Assembly: GCA_036653075.1 (NCBI GenBank)
Contig: JAVVUQ010000011.1
Coordinates: 1 to 31,998 of the forward strand
Reading direction: 5' to 3'
Origin: JAVVUQ01 sp036653075
Lineage (GTDB): Bacteria; Bacillota; Clostridia; Christensenellales; CAG-314
DNA length: 31,998 nt
Shown here: one piece after another, positions 8,399 through 16,370 of the stretch
Layout: each line of letters opens with the position of its first letter
Position numbering within the stretch: the stretch's first letter is position 1
Program-made: the position numbers and the translations under genes
Notes under the pieces: generated by a model
Told to the model about the DNA's origin: nothing
Databases searched by the model: none
What the model saw: the letters and a program-made list of their open reading frames with translations, nothing else

Positions 8399-9799
8399 AT
8401 GAACAAAAAGGAAAAAATGCAAGAAAATGGTTATTATGGGCCGTTGAAGTCGATGTATATGCGAATAATGTTTGCGTTTTTTTTAGCTGTTGTAATAGCG
8501 ACTGCGTTGACTGCGGCTGTTGTGTATGGATTGAGGTCAAAAGATTTAAACGGATACATAGATAAGCAAATGAGAGTAGATATTGAACGATTGCAAACGA
8601 CAGTAGATTTTTATAATGAAAAATTACCTATTGGCGAGCAAATGGATGATGTACAAATTAAAGATTTAGTTTCAAAGTTATTGACGGGAGATTATACTTA
8701 TAGTATATTTGACAATATTGAAGACATAAATGTTACAATTGGAGGGGTGATAACTCCTGAGTATGCAACGTTATTAAATGACAATCAAGTATTAATACTG
8801 CATAAAGGCTCAAAAACAAGCGTAGGATTAGTAAAATTGGGCGGAATATATTTATTAATGGAAGTATCGCAAACGTCATCGGCGGATATTGCAAAGTTTT
8901 GGTATAGTGTTATATGGACGTCGGGTATTGCGACTGTTTTGGTAGCGTTGCTATTAAATTCATTTGCTGTATCGTGGGTTATAAAACCTATTAAATCTGT
9001 TGCGAACGGAATGCAGCAAGTCGCTAATGGTAATTTTAACATTAATTTTGAAGTTGAAGGAACTGATGAAGTAGCGCTTTTACAAAAAAACTTTAATATT
9101 ATGACAGAGGGATTGAAAGAAAACGAAGAAATGAGCAAGAACTTTGTTTCTACTGTTTCGCACGAATACAAGACTCCCATAGCGGCGATATCGGGATATG
9201 CAAAATTATTAGCAGATGGTGGACTGTCGGAAAAGGAGCAAAAGGAATACATTAAAATCATTTTAGAGCAGAGTAAGCGTTTAACAAACTTATCGGTGGA
9301 TATGTTGCAGCTTGTGCGGTTAGATAGTAATGTGGCTGGATTAGAGAAAGAAAAATTTAGTTTAGACGAGCAAATAAGGAATGTTATATTGGTGTTGGAA
9401 CATAGTTGGGAAAAGAAAAATATTGAACTTGATATCGACCTTGCGGATATAACGATTAAAGCTAACGAGCAAATGTTATACCACGTTTGGGAAAATTTAT
9501 TTAGCAACGCAATCAAGTTTTCACCTGAAAATAATGGAAAAATTATTATTAGGTTAATTGCAGAAAATGGATATGCAAAGTTTTCCATTAAAGATAATGG
9601 AACGGGAATAAAAGAAGGAGATAAAAGTAAGATTTTTGAACGATTTTATAAAACAACGGATGAAATAAATGTTGGAGGAAACGGATTAGGGCTTGCCATT
9701 ACAAAAAGAATTGTTGATTTATGTAAAGGCGAAGTTTACTTTGAATCGGAAGAAGGAAAAGGCACAACATTTTTTGTTAAATTGCCTATCAACAATTAG
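8399..9799 (+). CDS. Membrane sensor histidine kinase (orphan)
   Basis: A 466-aa class I sensor kinase, with GAGAGG before the ATG. The membrane spans are at about 22-44 and 167-192, enclosing a roughly 120-residue external sensor region. A HAMP linker follows (about 190-240; PIKSVANGMQQVANGNF). The dimerisation box is VSHEYKTPIAAISGYAKLL with the phospho-accepting His at residue 255. The ATPase boxes are NLFSNAIKFSP (N), DNGTGI (G1), a phenylalanine box (IFERFYK) and GGNGLGLAI (G2). All catalytic motifs look intact. No response regulator is adjacent: radC lies upstream and the opposite-strand abi gene downstream. The signal sensed cannot be inferred. Confidence 0.95.
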   Translation: MNKKEKMQENGYYGPLKSMYMRIMFAFFLAVVIATALTAAVVYGLRSKDLNGYIDKQMRVDIERLQTTVDFYNEKLPIGEQMDDVQIKDLVSKLLTGDYTYSIFDNIEDINVTIGGVITPEYATLLNDNQVLILHKGSKTSVGLVKLGGIYLLMEVSQTSSADIAKFWYSVIWTSGIATVLVALLLNSFAVSWVIKPIKSVANGMQQVANGNFNINFEVEGTDEVALLQKNFNIMTEGLKENEEMSKNFVSTVSHEYKTPIAAISGYAKLLADGGLSEKEQKEYIKIILEQSKRLTNLSVDMLQLVRLDSNVAGLEKEKFSLDEQIRNVILVLEHSWEKKNIELDIDLADITIKANEQMLYHVWENLFSNAIKFSPENNGKIIIRLIAENGYAKFSIKDNGTGIKEGDKSKIFERFYKTTDEINVGGNGLGLAITKRIVDLCKGEVYFESEEGKGTTFFVKLPINN

Positions 9800-9825
9800 G
9801 AAATAACGTAGTAAAATATCCAACA

Positions 9826-9931
9826 TATAAAAAGAGTAAAAAACAAGCTTATTATAAAAGAGTAAAATGTGGATTTATTATAAAAGAGTAAAACGTAGAT
9901 TTAATATAAAAGAGTAAAATGTGGATTTATT
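9826..9931. repeat. Tandem repeat, 26-27 bp unit, 4 copies
   Basis: Copies start at 9826, 9853, 9879 and 9905 with TATAAAAGAGTAAAA. It lies between the converging kinase and abi genes, where no clear hairpin terminator is seen. Confidence 0.92.
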
Positions 9932-9949
9932 AAAAAAGCCAATAAAAAA

Positions 9950-10948
9950 TCAATTAGAAATGTGGTTATGGTAATTATCGATAGATATGGAAGTTTCGCA
10001 AATAGGTATTAACTTCAAGTTATGCAAATTCTTCCAATCTCCCGAAATCAAGCCCATTTCTTTTTTTATTCTTTTAGAAATATTGAAAGGTAGGCAATTA
10101 TCTATGTCAGATAAAAGAGGTAAAAGCGAGCGCATAAGATTAGTAAATTCGCTTTTTTCTAACAAATATTTTAAAATAATAAGTAAAGCTAAAAAGTCGC
10201 ATTTACCAGATAAAGGTTCGTTAAAAACAGTTGTTTTTATTTGCATAGATTTATAGATGGTAAGGTGAGAAGAAAGGCGTTTAGTGGGGACTTTAGCGTT
10301 AAAGATGCGTTCGCCGTGCGCAACGGTGTTGCGAAAAAAGACAAGCATCTCCATCATTAAGCCAAAGTTAGCCTCATCCATTCCGAAAGATTTAGCAATT
10401 TCTGTCCTATCAGATTTTTTCATAAGCGAATAAAACTTAGATATTGTACCAAAAGTCAAAGTGCGAACAAGTATCCAAAAAGGAATTAATCCATATTTTG
10501 TTTTAGAGTATTCAATATATTGACGATAGCGTTTGCTTTTTATGTCTAAAGCGTCGTTTATGACATCTTTAATAGTATAAATTATTGAACGGATATAATT
10601 TTCGTTAGCGGGAATAGTATTAAAATTATTTTCATTTAGGTATAATGTTTCGTCGTCGCCATAAAGAGTGCCGAATACGTAACCTAAACGAGCTTTAATG
10701 TTTTTTTCGGCGGTAGATGCATATTCATAAATAATATTTTTAAGATTTTTGTCAAATTCGTATACGCATAAAATATCTTCAAAGGATGTATTTTTCAATA
10801 TAATGCCATTTTTATCTTTAAAAATGAAACTATAACCGCTAATAAGATTAAAATATCCTTCACGAATCAACTTGTTTGTAGCAAAGCTTATATCATTAAT
10901 AATAATTCCATCGCTAATTAATCTTTGAATTTGTTCATCATATGTCAT
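9950..10948 (-). CDS. abiF: Abi_2 family (AbiF/AbiD-like) abortive infection protein, HEPN RNase-like
   Basis: The 332-aa product starts MTYDEQIQRLISDGIIIND and continues GYFNLISGYSFIF, the signature opening of the Abi_2 family. FWILVRTLTFGTISKFYSLM (157-176) is the conserved middle. RNTVAHGERIF (206-216) contains the R-x4-H motif (R206, H211) of HEPN ribonucleases, so an RNase-type toxin active site is intact. Family members protect bacteria from phage by abortive infection. The start is the ATG at 10948 with a weak AGGTGA site. Directly upstream, once the artefactual gap is closed, lies a roughly 70-nt RNA gene with its own promoter and terminator. The RNA probably restrains or controls this protein, and the gene would be expressed by terminator read-through. 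Confidence 0.92.
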   Translation of the reverse strand: MTYDEQIQRLISDGIIINDISFATNKLIREGYFNLISGYSFIFKDKNGIILKNTSFEDILCVYEFDKNLKNIIYEYASTAEKNIKARLGYVFGTLYGDDETLYLNENNFNTIPANENYIRSIIYTIKDVINDALDIKSKRYRQYIEYSKTKYGLIPFWILVRTLTFGTISKFYSLMKKSDRTEIAKSFGMDEANFGLMMEMLVFFRNTVAHGERIFNAKVPTKRLSSHLTIYKSMQIKTTVFNEPLSGKCDFLALLIILKYLLEKSEFTNLMRSLLPLLSDIDNCLPFNISKRIKKEMGLISGDWKNLHNLKLIPICETSISIDNYHNHISN

Positions 10949-10965
10949 AATTTCACCTATAAAAA

Positions 10966-11065
10966 NNNNNNNNNNNNNNNNNNNNNNNNNNNNNNNNNNN
11001 NNNNNNNNNNNNNNNNNNNNNNNNNNNNNNNNNNNNNNNNNNNNNNNNNNNNNNNNNNNNNNNNN
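10966..11065. other. Scaffold gap (100 N) whose flanks overlap by 17 nt
   Basis: The 17 bases before the gap (10949-10965, AATTTCACCTATAAAAA) are identical to the 17 bases after it (11066-11082). The two contigs appear to overlap, so the true sequence is probably continuous with little or nothing missing. Confidence 0.93.
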
Positions 11066-11076
11066 AATTTCACCTA

Positions 11077-11146
11077 TAAAAAAATGAGAAGTTCCAAAAT
11101 CTGAAACTTCTCGCAGTCCTTAGCTTGCGTCAAGGAACATTCCAAT
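11077..11146 (-). ncRNA. Small RNA upstream of abiF (abiF RNA motif candidate)
   Basis: A transcript of about 70 nt is predicted from the promoter at 11153-11181 to a terminator 5' of abiF. Its 5' half holds GTTCCTTGACGCAAG and CTAAGGAC, which can form either a CTTG/CAAG hairpin or a TTCCTT/AAGGA pairing. Its 3' half is a 10-bp terminator stem. Rfam, as I recall, has an 'abiF' structured RNA found beside Abi_2 genes; this element has the right place, size and orientation. The arrangement of RNA, terminator, then toxin gene is like type III toxin-antitoxin loci, though the RNA is not an array of repeats. Promoter and terminator are seen; family membership is inferred. Confidence 0.82.
11078..11112 (-). 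terminator. Terminator of the abiF-upstream RNA
   Basis: On the minus strand, GAGAAGTTTC pairs with GGAACTTCTC (10 bp with one G-U, 7-nt loop) and is followed by ATTTTTTT. It would attenuate transcription into abiF. Confidence 0.9.
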
Positions 11147-11152
11147 GTCTTG

Positions 11153-11181
11153 ATAATATCATATATATTTAAAAATGTCAA
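11153..11181 (-). promoter_or_regulatory. Consensus sigma-A promoter of the abiF-upstream RNA
   Basis: On the minus strand: TTGACA (11181-11176), 17-nt spacer, TATTAT (11158-11153). The predicted start is near 11146. Confidence 0.9.
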
Positions 11182-11287
11182 CTATTTTAATATATTTTTT
11201 ATTAAATCAATATAATATGAAATTTATTATGACTCATATAGTCGCTATTATAAATAATACAAGTATTATCACTATTATATTATATGT

Positions 11288-11385
11288 TTAATGATGAAAT
11301 AATGATTTGCAATACGAAAAAAATTGATTAATGATGAAATAATGATTTGCGATACGCAAAAAATGATTAATAATGAAATAGTGGT
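11288..11385. repeat. Tandem repeat, 39-40 bp unit, 2.5 copies
   Basis: Copies start at 11288, 11328 and 11367 with TTAATGATGAAATAATGATT. It lies downstream of comF and upstream of the abiF RNA promoter. No terminator or gene is seen in 11182-11416. Confidence 0.9.
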
Positions 11386-11416
11386 TAATTTAAACATAAA
11401 ATATATTAAAAAGTTA

Positions 11417-12166
11417 TTATTCAGTTGGAATAACAGTTTTTGTGCCAGAAAAAGAAATGCCATAGACTAATTTTGCTTGCGCTTTAAGCTTTAATGTTTT
11501 TGCGCATTCGTTCATTGTTGCGCCCGTTGTGCGTACATCGTCTATAATCAAAACATTTTTATTCATAAAATCATTTTTGTCGGTAATTGAAAAAGATTGA
11601 GAAACATTTTTTGCGCGTTGTTCTCGACTTTTAGATTCTTGTCCTTCAGTTTTAACGCTTTTTATTAAAGCGTCGCTTAAGGGTAGGTTGGATAAACGGC
11701 AAAATTCAATAGCTATTTTTTCGCTATGGTTAAAATGAGTTTTTCCTGTAATGAATTTTGGAACAGGCGTAGCAATATCGACGTTAAAATCCAATTTTAA
11801 AAATTTCTCATACATAAATTCCGCCATTATTTTTGCATAATCTAAACAATGGTTGGCTTTAACTTCAAGTACAAAACGTCGTGAAAAACCATCCATAACA
11901 ACAGCTGCGCGTAAAGCGTCATAATACACCTTTTCGTTGGCGCAATAACTGCAATATTCGCTTGGCGATGTTGATGGGATAATACTACCACAAAGTTTAC
12001 ATTCTTTTCCTTCGTTTAGTGTAAGTTGATTATAACAATATTCGCACAAATTGTGATAGCGATTATTAAAAAGTTCATCGCCGCAAATAGCGCACGTTAA
12101 ATTAAAACCAGTTAAATGCGTTGTCAGTTTGTATATAAATGAATCTAATTTGTAATATTTTAGCAT
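11417..12166 (-). CDS. comF: ComF family phosphoribosyltransferase-like protein
   Basis: The 249-aa product opens with a zinc-ribbon region of paired cysteines (CAICGDE, CEYC, CKLCGS, CSYC, about residues 25-80). A phosphoribosyltransferase fold follows, with the PRPP-binding motif VLIIDDVRTTGATM near the C-terminus. This is the ComFC layout: a protein needed for natural transformation in Bacillus, working with the ComFA translocase on incoming single-stranded DNA. No comFA is adjacent. The ATG at 12166 has a modest AGGAAA site. It may also have a housekeeping role, since comF homologues occur in non-competent bacteria. Confidence 0.92.
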   Translation of the reverse strand: MLKYYKLDSFIYKLTTHLTGFNLTCAICGDELFNNRYHNLCEYCYNQLTLNEGKECKLCGSIIPSTSPSEYCSYCANEKVYYDALRAAVVMDGFSRRFVLEVKANHCLDYAKIMAEFMYEKFLKLDFNVDIATPVPKFITGKTHFNHSEKIAIEFCRLSNLPLSDALIKSVKTEGQESKSREQRAKNVSQSFSITDKNDFMNKNVLIIDDVRTTGATMNECAKTLKLKAQAKLVYGISFSGTKTVIPTE

Positions 12167-12360
12167 TTATTTCCTATAACCAATACGATTTTTATAATTA
12201 CAATAAATTTATATAATATCAATCATATAAATCAATTATTTCAAAATTATATAATATTATATTTTATGAAATATTTTTAATCTAAAAAATTGCGCCTTAT
12301 TAGCAAAAAATAAAAAAACGGCTATTCTTAGATTATTATTTAAGTTGTTTAATTTTTATT

Positions 12361-12456
12361 CTTTTTTCTATTTTCTTATTTTTCATTTAAATTCAATCTA
12401 TTTATTTATTTTCATTCTAAATTCAATCTATTTTCTTATTTTTTATTCTAAATTCA
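12361..12456. repeat. Tandem repeat, about 30 bp unit, about 3 copies
   Basis: The unit resembles ATTCAATCTATTTTCTTATT followed by TTCATTCTAA. Full copies are at 12391 and 12421, with a partial copy before them. It is pyrimidine-rich on the plus strand and lies between comF and ttcA. Confidence 0.85.
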
Positions 12457-12464
12457 GAATTAAT

Positions 12465-13220
12465 TCAATCTTTATTTTGTTCTTTTAAATATTTTTCAAT
12501 AATATTATCCCATAAATTAAAGCGTTCGGGGTGAGAAATGGCGCTAAAAATTCTATCTTTGCTGTCGGGAATTAGATTCTGTAGATAATCGACTAAATTT
12601 TTCATATCTTGGCGTTTTGTATGTTTATCTGCTGGGCAAGAATTAAAGGTTACAGGAAGATTAATATTTTTTGCGTAGGTTGAAATGTCCGATTCGTGAA
12701 TATAAATCATAGGACGTATCAAAGAAACGCCAGTTTTATCCATAAATGAAATAGGCGCAAAGGTGGATAGTCTACCTTCGTAAAGTAAACTGAGTAAAAA
12801 TGTTTCCAATACGTCGTCGCTGTGGTGACCTAAAGCTAATTTTGTGTATCCTTTTTCAAGTATCAAAGAATTAAGAGCGCCACGACGCATTTTTGCGCAC
12901 AAGCTGCAAGGATTTTTTTCTTTGCGGATATTAAAAATAATATCGGCAATTTGAGTTTTTTGTATTACATAAGGGACGTCGATTTTATCGCAGTATTCTT
13001 GGATATTGTCGTAAGAATTTTGAACAAAGCCCATATCGATAGTTGCGGCGATTAACTCAAATTTTTGTGGTGAAAATCGTTGGTATGTTTTAAGCAAAGA
13101 AAGTAAAGTTAAGCTGTCTTTTCCTCCGCTTACGCCAACGGCAATTTTGTCGCCGTCATTAATCATATTATAGTCGGTTATCGCCTTACGAAAAGGCGCA
13201 AGTAATTGTTGAGTTGACAT
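12465..13220 (-). CDS. ttcA: TtcA-family tRNA thiolation enzyme
   Basis: A 251-aa PP-loop ATPase. The P-loop SGGKDS is at 31-36. It has the CSLC pair (C105, C108) and a third cysteine in FNSCPADKH (C195), plus GHHSDDVLETFLLSLLYEG. This set fits TtcA, the Fe-S enzyme that makes 2-thiocytidine at tRNA position 32, rather than TilS. The Firmicute members are less well studied, so the exact tRNA position is inferred. GAGGG lies 9 nt before the ATG. The start codon overlaps the possible start of the divergent membrane protein. Confidence 0.9.
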   Translation of the reverse strand: MSTQQLLAPFRKAITDYNMINDGDKIAVGVSGGKDSLTLLSLLKTYQRFSPQKFELIAATIDMGFVQNSYDNIQEYCDKIDVPYVIQKTQIADIIFNIRKEKNPCSLCAKMRRGALNSLILEKGYTKLALGHHSDDVLETFLLSLLYEGRLSTFAPISFMDKTGVSLIRPMIYIHESDISTYAKNINLPVTFNSCPADKHTKRQDMKNLVDYLQNLIPDSKDRIFSAISHPERFNLWDNIIEKYLKEQNKD

Positions 13221-14047
13221 CGTTTAAAACCCTCGAATTTGTCCATAATAATACTGTGGTTAAACTAATAGATTATATTTTTATATATGTGATAACTTTT
13301 GCGGTAGGATTCACTTGGATGAGGTATTATATTAATAATAATCTTATCTGTTTTCTTGCTGCCGTTTTGATTGCGGTTGCCGTAAACAGTCTTGTTGTTT
13401 GGCGATTAAAAAAAAGATGGTCAATTAAAGATGAAAAGGCGCAAAAAGTTGAAACGCAAAAGGCATTAAGTTATACATTATCAATCAACAATAATCTTGT
13501 AAAGTTATTCGGAGATGTTTTTTCTGCGGATAATTATGACGTAACGTATTATAAAAAGGTATTTACCGCAACTAAAAACGGCAAAAAAAGATTGATATAT
13601 CCTTGTTTTGTTATGCGTCCTATCAGTAGTTTAGATATTTTAGAAGTTGCGGCGCAAACTCAATGTATAGATATAACGGAAGTAGTGATATTTACTTCGG
13701 CTGCCGATATTGATATATCTTCTGTTATGAAACCGATACATTTAACATTAAAAATTTATGATATTGCGTCAACGGCAGATTTTTTAATTTCGCATAACGC
13801 TATGCCGCAGCTTATTGCTTTTGACGCTATGAAAAATATGCCGCCACAGTTTTTTGCCGCTGCTTTGCGTCGTTCTCGATCGAAATATTATTTTTGGAGC
13901 AGTTTGTTCTTGCTTTTAACAAGTTTCGTCGCTTTCTTCCCAGTTTACTATATAATTTTTGGAACAATATTGTTTGCTTTATCTCTATATTCACGATTTA
14001 ATGTTCGGTTTAATTCAGTTGAAACAGACAAAGCTTTATTTGATTAA
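13214..14047 (+). CDS. Unknown membrane protein with two N-terminal and two C-terminal spans
   Basis: I do not recognise this protein. Taken from the TTG at 13214 it has 277 aa. Hydrophobic spans lie at about 17-38, 43-63, 228-245 and 248-265. Between them is a soluble, probably cytoplasmic domain (about 85-215) of mixed alpha/beta character, with CFVMRPISSLDILEVAAQTQ and TEVVIFTSAADIDISS; it faintly recalls nuclease-like or Mrr-like folds but shows no catalytic motif. The start is unsure. The TTG overlaps the ttcA start on the other strand and lacks a ribosome site; GTG at 13256 and ATG at 13319 are alternatives, the last losing the first span. Codon use matches its neighbours. Confidence 0.8.
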   Translation: MTSFKTLEFVHNNTVVKLIDYIFIYVITFAVGFTWMRYYINNNLICFLAAVLIAVAVNSLVVWRLKKRWSIKDEKAQKVETQKALSYTLSINNNLVKLFGDVFSADNYDVTYYKKVFTATKNGKKRLIYPCFVMRPISSLDILEVAAQTQCIDITEVVIFTSAADIDISSVMKPIHLTLKIYDIASTADFLISHNAMPQLIAFDAMKNMPPQFFAAALRRSRSKYYFWSSLFLLLTSFVAFFPVYYIIFGTILFALSLYSRFNVRFNSVETDKALFD

Positions 14048-14164
14048 ATATAATGGGATAAAACTCAACATTCATATTATTAAATATATGAATGTAATTA
14101 TCATTATTATAGTTAAAAGTTTGAGTTTTTTATATAAAAGCAAGTTTGCAATATTATAGCAATA

Positions 14165-14232
14165 ATATGGCGATGATAAAGCGATAATATAGCGATGATA
14201 TGGCGATAAGATAGCGATGATATGGCGATGAT
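14165..14232. repeat. Tandem repeat, 10-11 bp unit, about 6 copies
   Basis: Six GCGAT(G/A)ATAT-like units in a row lie between the converging membrane gene and ychF. Confidence 0.9.
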
Positions 14233-14240
14233 TTTTTACG

Positions 14241-15338
14241 TTATACGTTAAACCTAAATAATACAACGTCGCCGTCTTTAATTACATAATCTTTGCCTTC
14301 GCTTCGAACTTTTCCTTTTTCTTTAGCGTTGTTATAATTTCCGCAGTCTAAAAGTGTTTCATAGGGTACAATTTCAGCGCGGATAAAGCCTTTTTCAAAA
14401 TCGCTATGTATTTTTCCCGCTGCTTGCGGCGCTTTTGTACCGTTTACTATTGTCCAAGCTCGAGTTTCTTTTTCGCCAGCTGTTAAATAGGAAATAAGTC
14501 CAAGTAAATGGTAACATTTTTTTACAAGTCTATTTAATCCGCTTTCGCCAATTCCCAATTCTTCAAAGAACATATCTTGTTCTTCTTTTGACAACGCAGT
14601 TAATTCTTCCTCTACTTTTGCAGAAATAACAAGCACATCTGTTTTTTCTTTTTCGGATTGTTTAATTACAGCGTTTAATAATGGCACATCAGCGTAGGGT
14701 TTTGCTAAATCAGATTCTGCAATATTAGCCGCATAAATCATAGGTTTAGATGTTAATAAAAATAAACGATTTATACATTCAAGTTGCTCATCGAAAAGCT
14801 CTACGCTACGAGCGGGTAATCCGTTTTCTAACTGCTTTAATACTTGAGAAAGCGTGTCAACTTCGATTTGAAACTTTTTATCTCCCGTTTTTACCATTGT
14901 TTTTGCTTTATCTAAAGCTTTAGATACAACATCAATATCAGCAAAAATAAGTTCCAAATTTATTGTTTCCATATCGTTAATAGGGTCAATTTTATCGCTT
15001 ACGTGAAGGACATTACTATCTTCAAAACAACGCACTACGTGTACGATCGCATCGACTTCTCTAATATGCGACAAAAATTTGTTTCCCAATCCTTCGCCTC
15101 GGCTTGCGCCCTTCACAAGCCCGGCAATATCCACAAACTTGATAAATGCAGGCGTAACCTTTTTGCTGTCGTATAATGCAGCAAGTTTATTCAAGCGCTC
15201 ATCTGGTACATTGACAACGCCAATGTTAGGCTCAATAGTGCAAAATGGATAGTTAGCGCTCAATGCGCCAGCGTGCGTAATTGCATTAAAAAGAGTGCTT
15301 TTACCAACATTTGGCAACCCAACAACTCCTAATTCCAT
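14241..15338 (-). CDS. ychF: YchF/OLA1 family ribosome-associated GTPase/ATPase
   Basis: The 365-aa product matches the family's usual length. The P-loop GLPNVGKS is at residues 7-14, the switch region includes FVDIAGLVKGASRGEGLGNKFL, and a C-terminal TGS domain follows (about 280-365; TAGEKETRAWTIVNGTKAPQ). YchF is a near-universal protein that binds ribosomes and prefers ATP; it acts in translation and stress responses. Here it appears as a single gene, though it often sits next to pth. AAGGAGAA lies 8 nt before the ATG, and its own promoter is visible upstream. Confidence 0.97.
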   Translation of the reverse strand: MELGVVGLPNVGKSTLFNAITHAGALSANYPFCTIEPNIGVVNVPDERLNKLAALYDSKKVTPAFIKFVDIAGLVKGASRGEGLGNKFLSHIREVDAIVHVVRCFEDSNVLHVSDKIDPINDMETINLELIFADIDVVSKALDKAKTMVKTGDKKFQIEVDTLSQVLKQLENGLPARSVELFDEQLECINRLFLLTSKPMIYAANIAESDLAKPYADVPLLNAVIKQSEKEKTDVLVISAKVEEELTALSKEEQDMFFEELGIGESGLNRLVKKCYHLLGLISYLTAGEKETRAWTIVNGTKAPQAAGKIHSDFEKGFIRAEIVPYETLLDCGNYNNAKEKGKVRSEGKDYVIKDGDVVLFRFNV

Positions 15339-15510
15339 AAACTTGTTCTCCTTAAATTTTACTTTTAAATTCGCTGCAATTGCAAAATTAGATAGTATAA
15401 ATTAATTATACAATTACATCGATAGAATATACCGAACTTATTTGAATTAAATAAATAACGAAATTTTCATAGTTAACCATAATTAAAAATCGTTCTTAAC
15501 AATAATATTT

Positions 15511-15539
15511 ATCATACCACTTAATTGCAAAAATTGCAA
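15511..15539 (-). promoter_or_regulatory. Sigma-A promoter of ychF
   Basis: On the minus strand: TTGCAA (15539-15534), 17-nt spacer, TATGAT (15516-15511). It gives a leader of about 165 nt. Confidence 0.65.
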
Positions 15540-15792
15540 CTTTTTTCAATATGCAATTGATTATACATAATAATTGATACAATATAGGAAAAATATAATT
15601 TATTATAAATAAATTATGTAAATTAACTTATATGATAGTAATTTTATTTCGATAAAAAATAATAATTTTTACAGATGAATCATATGGATAGTAAAATTGC
15701 TAAATTTACTGTTTTACAGAATTTTGATATGCCAAATGCCGAAAAACCGAACTTTTATGCGAAAACAAGGAATTTGCAAAGGGCTTTTTATA

Positions 15793-15821
15793 TTGACACC
15801 ATCCAATGTATAGTGTATAAT
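15793..15821 (+). promoter_or_regulatory. Perfect-consensus sigma-A promoter of an intergenic small RNA
   Basis: TTGACA at 15793-15798, 17-nt spacer, TATAAT at 15816-15821. Both hexamers are perfect, the strongest promoter in the window. The start is expected near 15828. Confidence 0.92.
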
Positions 15822-15827
15822 ATTACC

Positions 15828-15950
15828 AATGGAAGGTTAGTTCATAGCTAACTTGACAAAAAGTTTGATCTTACGTATGTGAGATTAATGAATCCTCCCC
15901 CCCCCTTTTTACCCTCTTAATCATTGCAAAGATTAAGAGGGCTTTTCTTT
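15828..15950 (+). ncRNA. Free-standing small RNA with CCTCC-C9 anti-Shine-Dalgarno tract
   Basis: This transcription unit of about 123 nt has no usable reading frame. Hairpin 1 pairs AGGTTAG with CTAACTT (7 bp, 7-nt loop). Hairpin 2 pairs ATCTTAC with GTGAGAT (7 bp, GTAT loop). Next comes a single-stranded-looking tract, CCT followed by nine C's and five T's, then a strong terminator. CCTCC is the complement of a Shine-Dalgarno, as in C-rich regulatory RNAs such as RsaE/RoxS that block translation starts. It does not look like 6S, SRP RNA, RNase P RNA or tmRNA, and I cannot name a family. It lies about 420 bp from murC, so it is not an obvious leader. Confidence 0.85.
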
Positions 15951-15951
15951 A
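15912..15951 (+). terminator. Terminator of the C-rich small RNA
   Basis: A perfect 11-bp stem (CCCTCTTAATC with GATTAAGAGGG) and an 8-nt loop are followed by CTTTTCTTTAT. Confidence 0.95.
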
Positions 15952-16140
15952 TATTAATAGTTTATATCAATATCTATTTATAACAATAGTTTTTATAATA
16001 ATATCATTTACTACAATATTTTTTATAATGATGTTTTTCATAAGTTTTTATAACAATGGTTTTTAAAATTCAGTAATATTTAAGCAAATGTATTAAATAT
16101 TTAATAAAAATATACAAAGTAAATATAATTATTTGTTTTA

Positions 16141-16280
16141 TTTAAGATATTATATAGAAAGGATAACTATTATTTTATTTAAGATATTATATAGAAAGGA
16201 TAACTATTATTTAATTTAAGATATATATAAAAAAATTAACTATTATTTGATTTAAGATATATATAGAAAAATAATTAGTT
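16141..16280. repeat. Tandem repeat, 36-37 bp unit, 4 copies
   Basis: Copies start at 16141, 16178, 16215 and 16251 with TTTAAGATAT. Copies 1 and 2 are almost identical and contain AGAAAGGATAACTATTATTT. It lies upstream of murC. The remainder of 15339-16370 holds the ychF promoter and the small RNA; elsewhere it is A/T-rich with no gene seen. Confidence 0.93.
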
Positions 16281-16370
16281 TATATTAATTTATATATTTA
16301 ATTGTTATATTATATAATAAAGCATTAATTATTTTTGCGCGCATAAAATAAGTAGAGAGTGGAGTAGAGT

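Noticed and set aside
8785..9588. 267-codon open frame on the minus strand inside the sensor kinase
   Set aside because: It is antisense to a gene with intact kinase motifs; the translation is Ser/Phe-rich noise.
15828..15950. The C-rich RNA as a leader or riboswitch of murC
   Set aside because: The terminator is strong and more than 400 bp separate it from murC, with repeats in between; a free RNA fits better.
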